Assembly (NCBI RefSeq): GCF_027580225.2
Contig: NC_073354.2
Span: forward strand, 26,432,001-26,496,000
Reading direction: 5' to 3'
DNA length: 64,000 bases
Source of the DNA: Misgurnus anguillicaudatus
Lineage: Eukaryota > Chordata > Actinopteri > Cypriniformes > Cobitidae
A program made the translations under genes and the position numbers. Positions 1-12,463 of the stretch are shown here, in pieces (position 1 is the first letter of the stretch; every line of letters starts with the position of its first letter). Under the pieces are notes generated by a model. That model had not been told where the DNA came from. It searched no databases and saw nothing but the letters and a program-made list of their open reading frames with translations.

Positions 1-803
1 GGATAGCAACTTGCCAACTTGCCAACTTCAGGGCACGAAGCTCCTGTTCCTGTTCAATTTTTTTCAATATCTCTGATTTCCCATATCCAATTGGCACTAA
101 GGGGCCTAAAGTGTGGCAAGAAAACTTCACCCACACTATCACACTACCAGCCTGCACTGTGATAACAAGGCATTCTTGATCCATGTTCTCATTCTGTTTA
201 TGCCAAATTCTGACTCTACCATCTGAATGTCTCAAAAGAAATCGAGAATCATCAGACCAGGCAACATTTTTCCAGTCTTCAACTGTCAAATTTTGGTGAG
301 CTTGTGCAAATTGTAGCCTCATTTTCCTATTTGTAGTGGAAATGAGTGGTCCCTGGTCGGGTCTTCTGCTGTTGTAGCCCATCCGCCTCAAGGTTGTGCG
401 TGTTGTGGCTTCACAAATGCTTTGCTGCATACCTCGGTTGTAACAAGTGGTTATTTCAGTCAAAGTTGCTCTTCTATCAGCTTAAATCAGTCGGCCCATT
501 CTACTTTTTTCGCCCACAGGACTGCCGCATACTGGATGTTTTTCCCTTTTCACACCTTTCTTTGTAAGCCCTAGAAATGGTTGTGTGTGAAAATCCCAGT
601 AACTGAGCAGATTGTGAAACACTCAGACCGGCTTAAATCATCTTTATTTGCCCTTCTGCCATTCAATTTGGTGTTCAAGAGATTGTCTTGACCAGGACCA
701 CACCCCTAAATGCATTGAAGCAACTGCCACATAATTGGTTGAGTAGATAATTGCATTAATGAGAAATTGAACAGATGTTCTTAATAATCCTTTAGGTGAG
801 TGA
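1..803 (-). mobile_element. Tc1/mariner-type DNA transposon remnant, cut by the window edge
   Basis: Read on the minus strand, about 1-330 encodes broken pieces of a Tc1-type DDE transposase. A WSDDSRFLLRHSDGR-like stretch (family motif WSDESRF) is followed by a TVQAGSVIVWVKFS-like stretch and GPLVPIGYG. The plus-strand right part (about 340-800) matches the 5' half of the same common fish element and ends near TTCTTAATAATCCTTTAGG, a decayed form of its terminal sequence. No frame runs through, so it is a dead copy. The family level (Tc1/mariner) is well supported; the exact subfamily is not known. A short (TA)n run follows at 806-823. Confidence 0.8.
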
Positions 804-1373
804 ATATATATATATATATATAGGATGGCATTAAGACTATAATATTAATAAAAGCCAAAAAGCTTTAATTTGGAATCCATGGAGGCTTGAAACATACTTA
901 CTAACATTCATATTTCTACAAAATTGGGACATTCCCTGTTCCAAATACTAAGAAATTTTAATTTATGTTTTACTATTGGTCTCATCATCTCATCTTTGTT
1001 ACATGTGTCATATAACATATAGCAATAGATTTTCCTTTTTAAAGTGACAATGAAATGGAAGTAGCGATTATTTCTGTCGTGATGTATATCAGAGTGTAAC
1101 AGTTTCTGAAATGTAAAAAGGTAGGTCAGGACTTGTATTTGTCAATCGAGAACTGATTGGATCTTTAGAAGTTGGGTCATGTTGCTAATTTCTGCCATGC
1201 TTTCCCAGGCCACGCCCTCTTGTCATTCATTTTGAGGAGGGGAGGAGATTAGCTTTTTTGATTAAAGATGATGAGGGTACATTAATTTATAAAGCTCACA
1301 GATAAGTAATTTGTAACAAATACCACAATATTCCAAAAGAAATAAAAGTATTTCACTTATATTTCATTGGGTA
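804..1373. other. Intergenic stretch, no gene seen
   Basis: AT-rich sequence with no coherent coding frame or splice-flanked exon. A (TA)n run lies at about 806-823. No family-level repeat was recognised in the rest. Confidence 0.5.
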
Positions 1374-2210
1374 AGTTTACATGCAACCAAATAATCTGTT
1401 TATTATCCTATTGAAAAGCCTTTATGTAAACACCATAATGAATATGATTAAGGTCGATCGAATGCAAATTTTGATCATATTGAAAGGGGTAGTGTAGTCC
1501 GATCTGTGATCCGATCATCTGGAGAAAAGTACGCATGTAAACGCATGCATCGTAGTATTTTCTAAATCAAATGCAAAAATATCTTGTGCACGATTGTGCT
1601 TAGTTCACGTTTTATATTCATCTCTTATTTATGTATCGCATTTTTTCATCACAGAAACATGAAATAGCAAGGCAATGGCAACACGCATTATTAAGGTAAT
1701 GGGGTCATTCTGTACATTCTGCAGGGTTCTTGTGTACATTCATGCATAAAGCAATAAAAAGCATTGTGCCTTTCGAAAATTTTGTTTTCTTTGCCTACAT
1801 TTGAAAACTTCTTAAGAACATGTTTTTTTCAACTCAGCTTTGACTTTTTATCCAGAGGTGACGTGTGAACTCGTCAAGAAATGCTGTGTGCAACTTTGCC
1901 AAGTCATTTAAACTGTTTTGGCGAGTTGATTTTTTCTGCAGGTTAAAGATCAAAGGATTTGTTTATTGATTATTGGTATTTGGGCTCTGAATATTCTTTG
2001 GGATGCTTTTGGGCTAGTTTTGAATGATTTTGATACACAAATCTGGCAACCCTGTCTGTGCATTTGTGCAGATGTTTGGTTTGGATTATGTACATGTAAA
2101 CAAAAATTTTAATCAGATTACAATGTTTAGAGTGCATGCAAACTGTATTGTCGAAAACTGCAATCAGATTTAATTCAGTCGGATTGACAAAATTTGGTGC
2201 ATGTAAACAT
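1374..2210. mobile_element. Non-autonomous DNA transposon with GTTTACATGCA ends
   Basis: The left end reads GTTTACATGCAACCAAA and the right end reads TTTGGTGCATGTAAAC, which is its imperfect reverse complement. The interior is AT-rich and non-coding, with further inverted pieces just inside the ends (AATCTGATT-like motifs). This is a typical MITE-like layout. The superfamily is not assigned. Confidence 0.6.
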
Positions 2211-4070
2211 AGCCAGTGTGACTTTAACCAAACAATACTATAATTGAAACGATAGTCCCTTAGGAATTCCCCTATAGGTTAAGTGCCTGACTTAAAAAGC
2301 ACAATGGTGATAGTTAAAATTGCTTCACAATAACCTATGGTCGCCCTCTTCTTTTGGCCAACACTGTAACCTTTAACCTAAGAATAATAAGACACACAAT
2401 GACTCCTCCTTGCACAATGGCTCTCCTCCAGGCATTGTCCATTGTCAATGTTAAGCGATACAAAGCAATAAAACTGTCATAGATATTGCTTATTTTCTCA
2501 GTATATCAGTATACCAACATAGTACTGTCTATATTTCTGCAGACCTGACCTGCAGGTTCGACGTCCTCCTCCTCCACACCAGCTGGGTTTGGATTAATCT
2601 CTGCTCCTTTACTGATGTCAAACCTCTCCACAGGTCACATGATAGGTCTCCTTCACATTTGTGTCACCATGTCCTCACAACAATTTACATTTTGAGGGAG
2701 TCATAAATCCTACAGGTTTTCAGCACCCTTTTTGGAACGAAAAATTTAATGTCAAATCTGAACCACAGAGGTCACGCTATCTATTTTCCTCTGCCCTTTC
2801 TGTTCCTTTGAGCTTTTGTTGTATCAGTATTCCCTCTTTGACTCATTTATTTATCTTGTTACAGCTGTCTTTGGAGACTGCGGACAAGCTACACGCTATT
2901 ATGGTTGCAAAGCAGTCGTCAGATTTGATCGAAGCTGACATATTGTTATCTTGATCTGATTTGTCTATAATTCCCTCAGTGGCATGTCAAGAAACTCCTC
3001 TGAGGTCTGTCTATTTTTTGTACAATAGCGTTTGGCTGCTGTTACTATATATGCAAACCATTATGTTTGTGTGATATAAGCATTTATGTTATCTATTATG
3101 AAATATTCAACTTTAAATTACCAAAGCATAATGTTTAGCCCAACATATTGTTTTTTAATTCTGCTACCGCATTCATTTTCCTTATCACAAGTAATTTGAC
3201 CCTTCCTTATTTGTGCAGTTGTTTTAATTTCATGCATTTTTTTACAGTGTACAAAAGCTGTCACTGGGATGGTTCCTTTTAAACATATAATATGGACCAT
3301 TTAGGTACAAATATGTACCTTTGAAGTGCCAATATGTAGCTTTAAGGCAACATGCAACCCTCATGTACAAAAGTAAACTTTTTAAAAGGATACCGCCACA
3401 GATTTCTAGGAGTGTATTAGTATATTATCTTCACTAGCTGGTCACTGTTTCTCAGACCGAGGCCTTCAAAACAAATTTGTCGTTATTGTCCTGTCTGCAT
3501 CAGATTTCTGTTGAAGGATCTTCATGCCATAAACAGCATGTGATTTGTGGTGGGGTGATGGGTGAGGTCCTGATAAGCCTTTGATTCATCCTCAGTGAGG
3601 ATTCTGATTATAATTCGTTACTCCTGCCAAACAAACCCGCACACCAGTTCTTTACTTTTACTGTACGCATTCAACAGCAATCAGTTTTAAAGCTTCGTGA
3701 TTTACTGAGCCACTGGTGTTTGATGTGATTGAATGAGAAGTCTTTGGCCGTCTTCATGTACTGATGTTCAGATAATGTACGAAGTCTATTTGTCTAGCTA
3801 CTGGCACAATAGCTGCGATTTGTGGCATGATTCTTTAATAATCAGGAGCTGTGCTTCGTTTTCTGCCAATAGAAACTGAATTTATTAGCGGGTGTTAGTA
3901 CAAAGGCTGTCATTCTGCTTAAACACCCTATTACATTCACTTATATTTTATATACTTATATTTTATACATTTTAAGAGACAAGTGGGTTTGGGAATACAA
4001 AAGAGCACATTGTAACAAGGTAATAAAGACATTTGCATGAAAGTAGAAGCAATAAATTAAATTCATGAAT
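2211..4070. other. Intergenic stretch with repeat fragments
   Basis: No gene seen. Around 3240-3400 lies a fragment of a fish repeat recognisable by GTACAAAAGCTGTCACTGGG-like and ATATGTACCTTT-like blocks. A second fragment of the same family lies at about 4968-5075, and a third at about 46485-46580. The rest is AT-rich unique-looking sequence upstream of vsnl1. Confidence 0.45.
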
Positions 4071-4868
4071 TTAAAGGAACATTAAATTTTTTTGGAAATA
4101 TGTTCATTTTCCAGCTCCCAGTAAACATTTGAATCTTACTGTTTTGGAATCCATTCAGCCGATCCCCGGGTCTGGCGCCAGCACTTCTAGCACAGCTTAG
4201 CACAATCCATTGAATCTGATTTGACCATTAGCATCACGCTCAAAAATAATCAAAGAGTTTTGATATGTTTCCTATACTAAACTGGACCCTTCTGAAGATA
4301 CATTGTGTACTCAGACAGACAGAAAAGTAAAAGTTGCGATTTTCTAGGCAGATATGCTAGGAACTACTCTCATTCTGGTGTAATAATCAAGGACTTTGTT
4401 GCTCTAACATGGCTGCAGCAGGTAGTGATATTACGCACTGCCTGAAAATAGTCCCCAAGGTTACTTTCAAAGGCAGGGGACTATTTTCGGGCAGTGCGTA
4501 ATATCACTACGCCTGCTGCAGCCATACAGCAGCAAAGTCCTTGATTATTACGCCAGTTGGCGAGTATAGTTTCTAGCATATCTGCCTAAAAAAAATCGCT
4601 TTTAATTTTCTGTCAGTCTTAGTACACGATGTAACTACAGAAGGGTCAAGTTTTAAATATAGGAAAAATACAGAAAACCTTTGGTTAATTTTAAGCGCGA
4701 TGCCAATAGTCTAATCAAATTCAATGTATCATGCCAAGCCATGCCAAAAGTGCCAGCGCCAGACCCAGAGATCAGCCGAATAGATTCCAAAACGGTAAGA
4801 TTCCAATATTTAACTCTAGGGGAGCTGGAAAATTAGCATATTTTCAAAGAAGTGAAATGTCCCTTTAA
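4071..4868. mobile_element. TTAA-flanked fold-back (palindromic) element, copy 1 of family P
   Basis: A near-complete palindrome of about 0.8 kb. It opens TTAAAGGAACATT and closes GAAATGTCCCTTTAA. The arms pair along their length: CAGCTCC / GGAGCTG, the region around 4413-4440 with 4492-4525, and AGCAAAGTCCTTGATTATTA with its complement on the left. It meets in the middle near 4465. TTAA at both ends suggests a piggyBac-like insertion preference. It lies about 0.8 kb upstream of the candidate first exon of vsnl1. A related copy is at 38909-39700. Confidence 0.75.
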
Positions 4869-5640
4869 TTGTGAAACATCGAGATTTTACAATTGTATGT
4901 TAAATATTAAGTCACTAGGGCATTTTTAGCAATGTCTAAATGCCTTGTCTTTTTTAATGCACTCTCAGAAAAAAGGTACAAAAGTTGCTTTTAAAAAAGC
5001 CTACTTTGAGGTACCAATATACACCTTTCAAATACCAAAGCCTGCTTTTGGATATATAATGCCCAGTAACAGCTTTTGTAATTTCTTATACATTTATTTC
5101 TGACTTATGCATACACCTTGAATTCTAGCTATCCCCCTCAGGAGAAAACCTTTAACCTTTGTGTTGACCTCAGTAAACAAAACATCCTATATGTCTCATT
5201 GAATATGTGTGTAGAGTTTAATCACACTCTTTATTTAGAAAGTTGTCCTCAACTTGGCTTTAATGTTTGATGTGATTAATATTAATGTGTGGATCAGGAG
5301 AGGCAAACATTTGGATGTTACATTCTTATGACAGCATCCCATTACAAACAAGATGTCTAATCAGTCCAACATCCCTGCATTATTGTTGACCAAATAATGT
5401 TTGTGTGCACCCTGAGGTAATCTGGGCATGCGTTTGCACTAGCATACCTAATTAACATGTTAATGCAACCCACCATGAATATAACAAGGCCACATTAAAA
5501 TGTTTTCAGGCAGTACAGGTACTTCGTTTTTCATATCAGAATAAATAATGTAGGGAAACTATAAATAATGAAGAAAAGTTAGATGTTTAAGCATAGAAAA
5601 TATAAAACAATAAAATAAACATCGGATTAAAAAGACAAAA
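4869..5640. other. Upstream flank of vsnl1, repeat fragment only
   Basis: Contains the short repeat fragment at about 4968-5075 (GGTACAAAAGTTGC and related blocks). Otherwise it is AT-rich with no coding potential. A TATAAAT at 5560-5566 sits upstream of the GC-rich candidate first exon; a promoter role is speculative. Confidence 0.4.
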
Positions 5641-5987
5641 ACGCGTCGCACAGACTCGTTGATGTCATTGTCTATCATAGCTGCTGGGATAGTGCTCGGT
5701 CAGAACGTGAACGCGCAATTTACGCACACACACCGAGGAGCTCACGGCACGCGCCACAGGCAGCGGAGCGCGAGAACACAAAGTGACGCTCAACTCTATT
5801 GTATCTCTACAGCGTCGCGTCACCTCGAGGGCTGCGCGTGGACCTTGTTCGCTGCGGTAATCGCTGCGTTTTCCCTGCGCGTCTCTCCTTTCACTCCAGA
5901 GAAAGCTCACCGCAGCTGTCAGCAGCTCGCGTCGCGTTTACCTTTCACAGACGCCCGGAGCAGGATCCGTCAGACCGCCTTTAATCG
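5641..5987 (+). other. vsnl1: Candidate non-coding first exon and promoter region of vsnl1
   Basis: A sharp change from AT-rich flank to GC- and CpG-rich sequence at about 5640-5990. It ends in a good splice donor, AATCG|GTAAGC, with the intron starting at 5988. The next plausible acceptor on this strand is TTGCAG at 13276-13281, which leaves only ACACC before the vsnl1 ATG, so that exon must receive its 5' UTR from upstream. Short frames open here (for example 5659-5991) have no recognisable protein and are best read as UTR. The 5' end of the exon is not visible in the sequence. Confidence 0.55.
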
Positions 5988-6207
5988 GTAAGCAGCCCTA
6001 TGCTTACGTTAAATATGCGTACAAGCCTTAGAAAGTGATTTAAATGATTCATACCTGCAGCATTGCAATGCATTCATTATGACATTTGAGATGTGATGTG
6101 CATTGTGATTTCTGAGAATGCATGGATTTAGTAAAAGCTAAACAAACACCTGTACATTGGGAAATCACTTTTTTGCATGCTTTATGTAGAATTAATCAAA
6201 ATATTTG

Positions 6208-6240
<33 letters not shown>

Positions 6241-9220
6241 TAATAAGCTTCATGTTGTATCTGCATGCAATAATTTTCAAATGCCATCATGGGATGATAA
6301 AAATTCATTTATTTTTGTCCTGTTTATTACATATTTCTTCAACAAATTGTTATAGCATATTTAATATGTAAGTGATTATTATCTTGTTTATTGATTATAA
6401 AAAAATTGGTGACCAAGATGACATCCTTAAGACACAGTAATAAACTGTGATGTCTCTATGTGAAATTAATGTACATTATTTGACAATGGCACCAGGTCGA
6501 CATCTCTCACACAGCTGCGTGGCGGGATGCGCACACCGTAAAAAATGTATGTGCTCGTTCACATGCTTGCACCTTCAATGTACATTAGAGCTATAGGTAT
6601 ACTACCATGCTATTGCATTGTGAGTTTGTTGCTTGGACAGTTCATACAAAAGATTTTTAATCTCTGGATAGATCATGGATGCAGACCAACTTAGGTACTT
6701 GTAATGTAAAAGTGTATTGTGAAATTTTTGTCACATGCCTGTTTCATGCAACCCACACATCTTACACTCTCAAGGTCATCTTATAAGTTAACAAAGTAAA
6801 ATAAATGTTTTGTTATATAACGTGCCTGTCTGAGTAAGCTGCATGTGCTAAATCATTTGCTTGGATAAATTCACATGTGACATAATCTGTGTGCTCGTGT
6901 GTACATGAACACTGTTGTGATGAGTCGAGTCAGGGTTTAAAACGGCTCTTGATCCCAAGCTCAGTTTGCATAGTCATCATAACACATGTTAGTCAGCCCT
7001 TACATGACAAGAACGCTTGTGCAAGCGTAAGCATGTTTTTGTGGTACAAGAGCCCAATACATATAAAATACAATTTAAACACACTGCTATATAACGTGTA
7101 CATCAGTACAATCTATCTGCATTACAGCAGTGCCGCGAAAAAAAAAGCAAAATCATTTTAAGAGATCGATTTAACCTGCACTGTGTAGTCACAAGGGACC
7201 GAGCTTTCTCTCTGGTCTCTTGTTGCAACCGAAATAGCACTGATGGAGGCTAAAAGGAAAATGGAGTGGACGGTTGCTTTTTATTTGGACAGGTTCCTTT
7301 TATAGCCTGCAGTGACCAAATCTTTTAAGCAGAATGTATAGCACTATTTCATGTATTGGTGGATCTTATTGTTCAGAATTAAACAATACAATATATATAT
7401 TTTAAACCTATGCAATAGTGCTTTTTCATTAGTTTTACATTAAAGCTAGGCAAATTGAAAAGATAAATGTATAAAAACAATCTTAGTTTTGGCAAAGAAG
7501 TGTCTACAACCCATGAGACAAATGCTTCATTTTATATATATACAAAACCGTTGTCTACATTGCTCTCGAAACTGTATTTTTCTACATTCGTGATTTCCGT
7601 AGGTATTTCCGAGCGCTGTGCTGTTGTGTGGAAACATAAAAAGCCCTAACCGGTGGTCATGTAGACTTAAACAAGTTACTCCTTAGCGACTGCCAAAGCA
7701 GCTGATTTATGGCATCACTGCAGGGTTTCGAATAAGCGTTGCTCTGAATTGGACCAATAAGCAAATCAGTAAATCTGGGTTCCCCTGACGGAAATCTTGG
7801 AGACATGTGAAGTTTTGCCCAATCCTTCTGCTTTTGTGGCTTGACGGAAATCATGTAAATCTGTGAAACTGGGGGGCTCAGCTGGATAGGAATTCAATTA
7901 CGGATGATGACGATCATTTAATTAGTTTGCTATCGTAAATCACATTGGCAAAGAGCGAGTCAGCTTTGTGTTATCACACATTCATAGTCAGTTTTGGTGC
8001 TCTTATTGTTACAATTATTTTTGGCATTCTGAATTTTCTTTGCTTTGGTTTTCATGGGTGGATCACTCATAAAGAAAGGTATTCCCCAAACACACAATGC
8101 AGTGCAGTCTGCAGATCAGGGAGGGGTTATATTTTCTCCATCGAAGGATCCATGATCTGAGCGTTGTTTATGTTGTAGTGTTACCTTGCTGAATAGTGAC
8201 CTCTTTTTCACTGCATGTTTTGTGTTTTTTTTCTGCATCCATGACCTCACGATTGTCGTGTGGGTTGCAAGTACAAATCTCTATTTTAATGTATTTTTTT
8301 TAAACAAGACACTTTTGTGTGAGAAACTACATTAGCAGTCATTATATCATCAGATTCCTGCTCATCTGTCAGTCACAGACAGAGAATGAATTGTAATGGA
8401 CTATGAAACACAATGTTCTTGCGTTTTTGTGCACGAAGGCTTTATGAATCTTATGAGCGCTCACCACAATGAATTAACAGCTGTAAAAAAAATTAAAAAG
8501 CAATAATTCATCTGCGTGACTGCAGTCAGTTTTTTTCCATTGTGTTCATTAATTTAGCAAAGATGTAACAGAAGGATTGGGTTTTTTCTGTGTCAAAAAA
8601 TGTAAATGTCACGCTAAAGACCTTTTAGTGATTATGCTAATTGTGTTTGGTTTAATTAACTAATTGTCCTGACAGTTACGCACAGTTTGTGGAAGACGCC
8701 CATGTAGAGCTGTACGCTGTTCTTTTAGGCAGATGTGGGCACAATCGCTGCTTATACACAAAGGCACACAAACGTTAAAATAATGATGATAAGCTGAAAT
8801 AGGGGATTTCAAGTAGGGGTCCTTTCTTGGGCACTGTGACGTATTTTTATTGACATAGTGTTTCACAGAACAAGCTTGAGGGGGTGTCTTATTTGCTCAG
8901 TGTTGAGACTAGGAATGACTTGAAATTACTACTGCAGGACATTATTTATTCTGGGCTCATAGCTTTGTATTACAGATGAGGAATACTAAATACAGTAGAA
9001 GCATTTTCACCGGTGGTCTCCGATTTTTGGAGCCCCCTGTGTTTATCACATTAAATACACCAAACCTTTTACTATTGATGTAATAAGACAGCATGGAACA
9101 GTGTAATCCTCAAAGACTCAATTATATTTATTAAACTACACAAATTACTTAGTTTAGCTGTGATATTAAATAATATTATTAATATTATTTTAACCTGCAG
9201 TAAAACATTACAGTCAGGCT
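5988..9220 (+). other. First intron of vsnl1, left part
   Basis: AT-rich intronic sequence with an (ATA)n microsatellite at about 6211-6246. No coding exon was recognised. The scattered short frames have no family resemblance. Confidence 0.4.
6211..6246. repeat. (ATA)n trinucleotide microsatellite
   Basis: About a dozen perfect AAT/ATA units in a row. Confidence 0.9.
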
Positions 9221-9221
9221 G

Positions 9222-9300
9222 TGTAATAGGTACCAGTGGTTCCCAGTTTTATTCCTGTATATCAGTGGTTTCCACTCCTATCCCTATATATCAGTGGCTA
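9222..9300 (+). repeat. Short cluster of the 29-bp CAGTGGTT minisatellite unit
   Basis: Three degenerate copies of the unit TATATCAGTGGTTCCCA... in tandem. The same unit forms a larger array at 12464-12768, about 3 kb away. It directly abuts the repeat starting at about 9350. Confidence 0.75.
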
Positions 9301-9348
9301 CTAGTCTCAGCCTCAGATGTCACACCCACAACCATAGGCTGCATATAG

Positions 9349-10066
9349 GGTTCCCACGGGTCCTTGAAAGTTTGTGTATCTGGGGGAAATAATTTAAGGC
9401 CCTGGGAAGTTGTTGAAAATATACATACATAGATACAGGTCATTGAAAGTGTTTGAATCTATTTTATGCAAGAAATTTTCTGGAGAATCCATATTATTTC
9501 CTGTGTAGTTTAGGATAATATCATAAAAATTTTAGACTTTTTAAGCACACGTGCTAAACTGTTTGCTTTAAATGCTTATATCTTCTGTATGCGAATGTTG
9601 ATTCATACCAAAATGCTTTTTTGCATAGTTGTGTTTGACAAATGAAAACGTCTCGGGTTACGTATGTAACTGTTGATCCCTGAGAAGAGAACGAGACGCT
9701 GCGTCTCCCTTGCCATACTTCCTGAGTCCCTGTAAAGCTGTCTTTGGCAATATTTTAGATAGCAATATACTTCCTGACTCCCGCCTCACCCTGTTTTTAT
9801 CGTTAAGCCTCACCATTGGTTGAATTTGATATACACATTCAGATGCACTTACCTCTGGAGGTGTCCCCAAAGTGTCACCGCAGTGACGCAGCGCAAGTTC
9901 CCTTGAAAGTAAACTGTAACAATGTATCTTAAAAGGTAACACAATGTAACCTTGCTCTCACTTGAAATGTGTCCCCACATTTCGTCCTTGATTTTGAGGA
10001 TATTGGCTCTGGAAAGTCCTTGAAAGGTCCTTGAATTTGAAGTGAACTAAGGTGTGGGAACTCTGA
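9349..10066. mobile_element. DNA transposon with AGGGTTCCCAC ends, interrupted by a second repeat
   Basis: The left end reads AGGGTTCCCACGGGTCCTTG. The right end reads GGTGTGGGAACTCTG, its near reverse complement, with TCCTTGAA blocks repeated near both ends. Within it, about 9645-9950 is a different fish repeat, recognisable by CGTCTCGGGTTACGTATG and GAACGAGACGCTGCGTC. That looks like an insertion, splitting the outer element. Confidence 0.55.
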
Positions 10067-10895
10067 GCATACCTATTTGGAAATGCTTCAGCAGCTTCGA
10101 AGCCGTCCTCTGATTGGCCGAATTATACAGGATTTCCAGGGGACATGTGTGTCGCGTTCTTTAAAGGTCCGCCTGGATACAACACAAAGCCGAAAAGCAT
10201 GTGAGGTTCACGGCATAAAGTCTTTAAAAGATGTCATAAGAGTTTAGCTTGACAGAATTAGTGGAATCTAAAAAATCTATTTTTACATGTTGTTGCACAC
10301 CAGTGTGTTATTGTGGAGACATTTCATCGCTCCTAAACATGAAGCGGCACAAAGCAAACATGATTGGTTGCCTAATGTGTCAGTCATGTGGCCTCTTGGG
10401 CAGTCCTTGGCCATTGTTTCCTGCCATGGTTTCCAGACCTTCAGCTATGCGAGACTAGTTGTCTACAGTATACTGTTCCTATAATGTTAGTGGTAATGTG
10501 CAAAAGTCTTACTGTGGTTTCACACCAGATGCGAGTTCAACATTTGCGCGAGTAGATTACATACAAAGTCAATGCAAAGACGCGATTAGATGCGTCCTCA
10601 TGTGGGGCGATGCGATATGGGCGGCGCGTTTGCCGCGAAAACACATGCTATTCGTCTCAATGCGTCTCAAATATTCAACTCGAGCGAAATATTCGCATGG
10701 CACGAAGTTAAATCCCGCGAGTAATCTAGAGCGAGTACCGCGATGCCCCACGTTTGGTGTGTACGTAGCATTAGGCCACCACCACCAGACTTGTTGTTTT
10801 AGAAGTTTTAATGTCCATCCATATTTATTAATAGATTATTTATTATAATCTATTTTATTAAGATATTAACAGAAAATACAGGAAATGTGTACAAA

Positions 10896-10901
<6 letters not shown>

Positions 10902-10945
<44 letters not shown>
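10902..10945. repeat. (TA)n microsatellite, left of element A copy 1
   Basis: Perfect TA dinucleotide run. The run resumes at 12083-12108 on the other side of element A, so the transposon probably landed inside one TA tract. Confidence 0.85.
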
Positions 10946-10948
<3 letters not shown>

Positions 10949-12082
10949 GGGTGTAACGGTACGTGTATTCGAACCGGACCGTTTCGGTTCAGGGCTTTCG
11001 GCACGGTGCACATGTGCACCGAAAGGCCGAATGCATTTTGTGTGCGCCTGTGCGGAACATAATACGTGCGTTTCCGCACGAACATATTAAGTGGCGGAAG
11101 TCTCCGCGTTCAGCGCAAGTCTTCTGTCAAACATATAACATAATTCGGCCCGCAGAAAGATTTTTATTTACTTAGTTGTATATGCGTTTGATTATTGATG
11201 TAAACGTTTACGTGTCGTGTCTAAAAGCGCATGTTAAACGCGTGTCAACGCGCTGCTTTGTTCTTTCAAAAGTGCGTGAGAGGATGCGCGTCTTTCGTTG
11301 CTACGCATTCATGAGACGCGCTTTCTGTGACAGCGAGAATAAGGAATGCGTGATCAGATTTTTCATCTGCACATCACGTCAATCATATCATTGTGCCAAT
11401 GCGATCAGCTGGTCGGGACAGAGAAGAGCTGTAACTCGGGGTTACTCAGCTGTCACTCAGCTGCGGAGGGGTTCGTTACAGCTTACATTGACGACACAAG
11501 CAAAGATTAGGAGAAACATGCAAAAGATCAAAGATGGCTAGGTATGCAACTCACTAATCTCAAAATGAGTGTATAATAAGTATATCATCATGTTGCTTGC
11601 TATGCAGTTACACATAGAGCAGTAATAATATTTTTATACAGAGATGGTACATAGCCAATTCAATACTGTGAGTTAAACAATCCAAAATAAATCAAAACAG
11701 AAAATTTTTGGTGGCAAAAATGTAGGCTAATAGTTCATAAATGTAATCAGGAATTGAATTTGTTAGTTCAAGGTTTTAGTAGAAAAAGTTTAAGAGAAGG
11801 TTAAGAAAAGAGTTACCTTCTGTTATAAAATAATGTAAAAAAAGAACTTTGCAGTAGTATTTTATTTATTATTTTTTCATTTTATATATATTCTGTATGT
11901 TATATTTTAATAAAAAGTGTTTAAAAAAGTGTAAACAAATTGTAAAAAAAAGTTTATAGTAATAAACAACCTGCAGTTTAATGTTTGCATTTCTCCCTTA
12001 CTGTACCGAAAATGAACCGAACCGTGGCTTCAAAACCGGGGTTCGCACCGAACCGTGATTTTTGCGTACCGTTACACCCCTA
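10946..12082 (+). mobile_element. Element A, copy 1: 1137-bp DNA transposon with TAGGGGTGTAACGGTAC ends
   Basis: Terminal inverted repeats are TAGGGGTGTAACGGTACG on the left and CGTACCGTTACACCCCTA on the right. GAACCGGACC / CCGAACCGTG blocks lie just inside. It holds no recognisable transposase. A 121-residue frame at 11176-11541 matches no family I know and is probably chance. The reverse complement of this element, also 1137 bp and almost identical, sits at 24121-25257, so both are young. The ends resemble hAT-type termini, but the target duplication cannot be read because this copy lies in a TA repeat. Confidence 0.85.
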
Positions 12083-12463
12083 ATATATATATATATATAT
12101 ATATATATAGAGCTACATTTTTAGGCATCGTCTGTGTTTAGTGTGACCTCTCTTGGCACTAAACACATCTTGAGCGTTTTTGAGCCGAATTAAGTAAAAA
12201 GACTTTAAAATTAAAAATTAGGATTTAATTTTATTTAAGAGATCCTGAAGTATCCTGCTATTGAAGTGGAAAGGGAGTTTACAATAAAAACTTGACACAT
12301 CAGTTTACATTTTTATACAGTTTTTAATACTATAGCCACATTTCCTGTATTTTCTGGATCTATTCTATTAAAGAGACAAGAATTATATCACTATAACATT
12401 GCAAAAACAACAAATCTAATACTGGCATGGTGGCCTAAGACTTTTGCACAGTACTGTATATCT

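Noticed and set aside
5659..5991. 110-residue frame over the GC-rich region before vsnl1
   Set aside because: Overlaps a candidate UTR exon with a splice donor; other frames in both directions are open too because of GC richness; no family match.
11176..11541. 121-residue frame in element A (also 24662-25027 on the other strand) as a real gene
   Set aside because: Conserved only because the two element copies are nearly identical; Arg/Cys-rich composition and no recognised domain. Kept as a question, not annotated as CDS.
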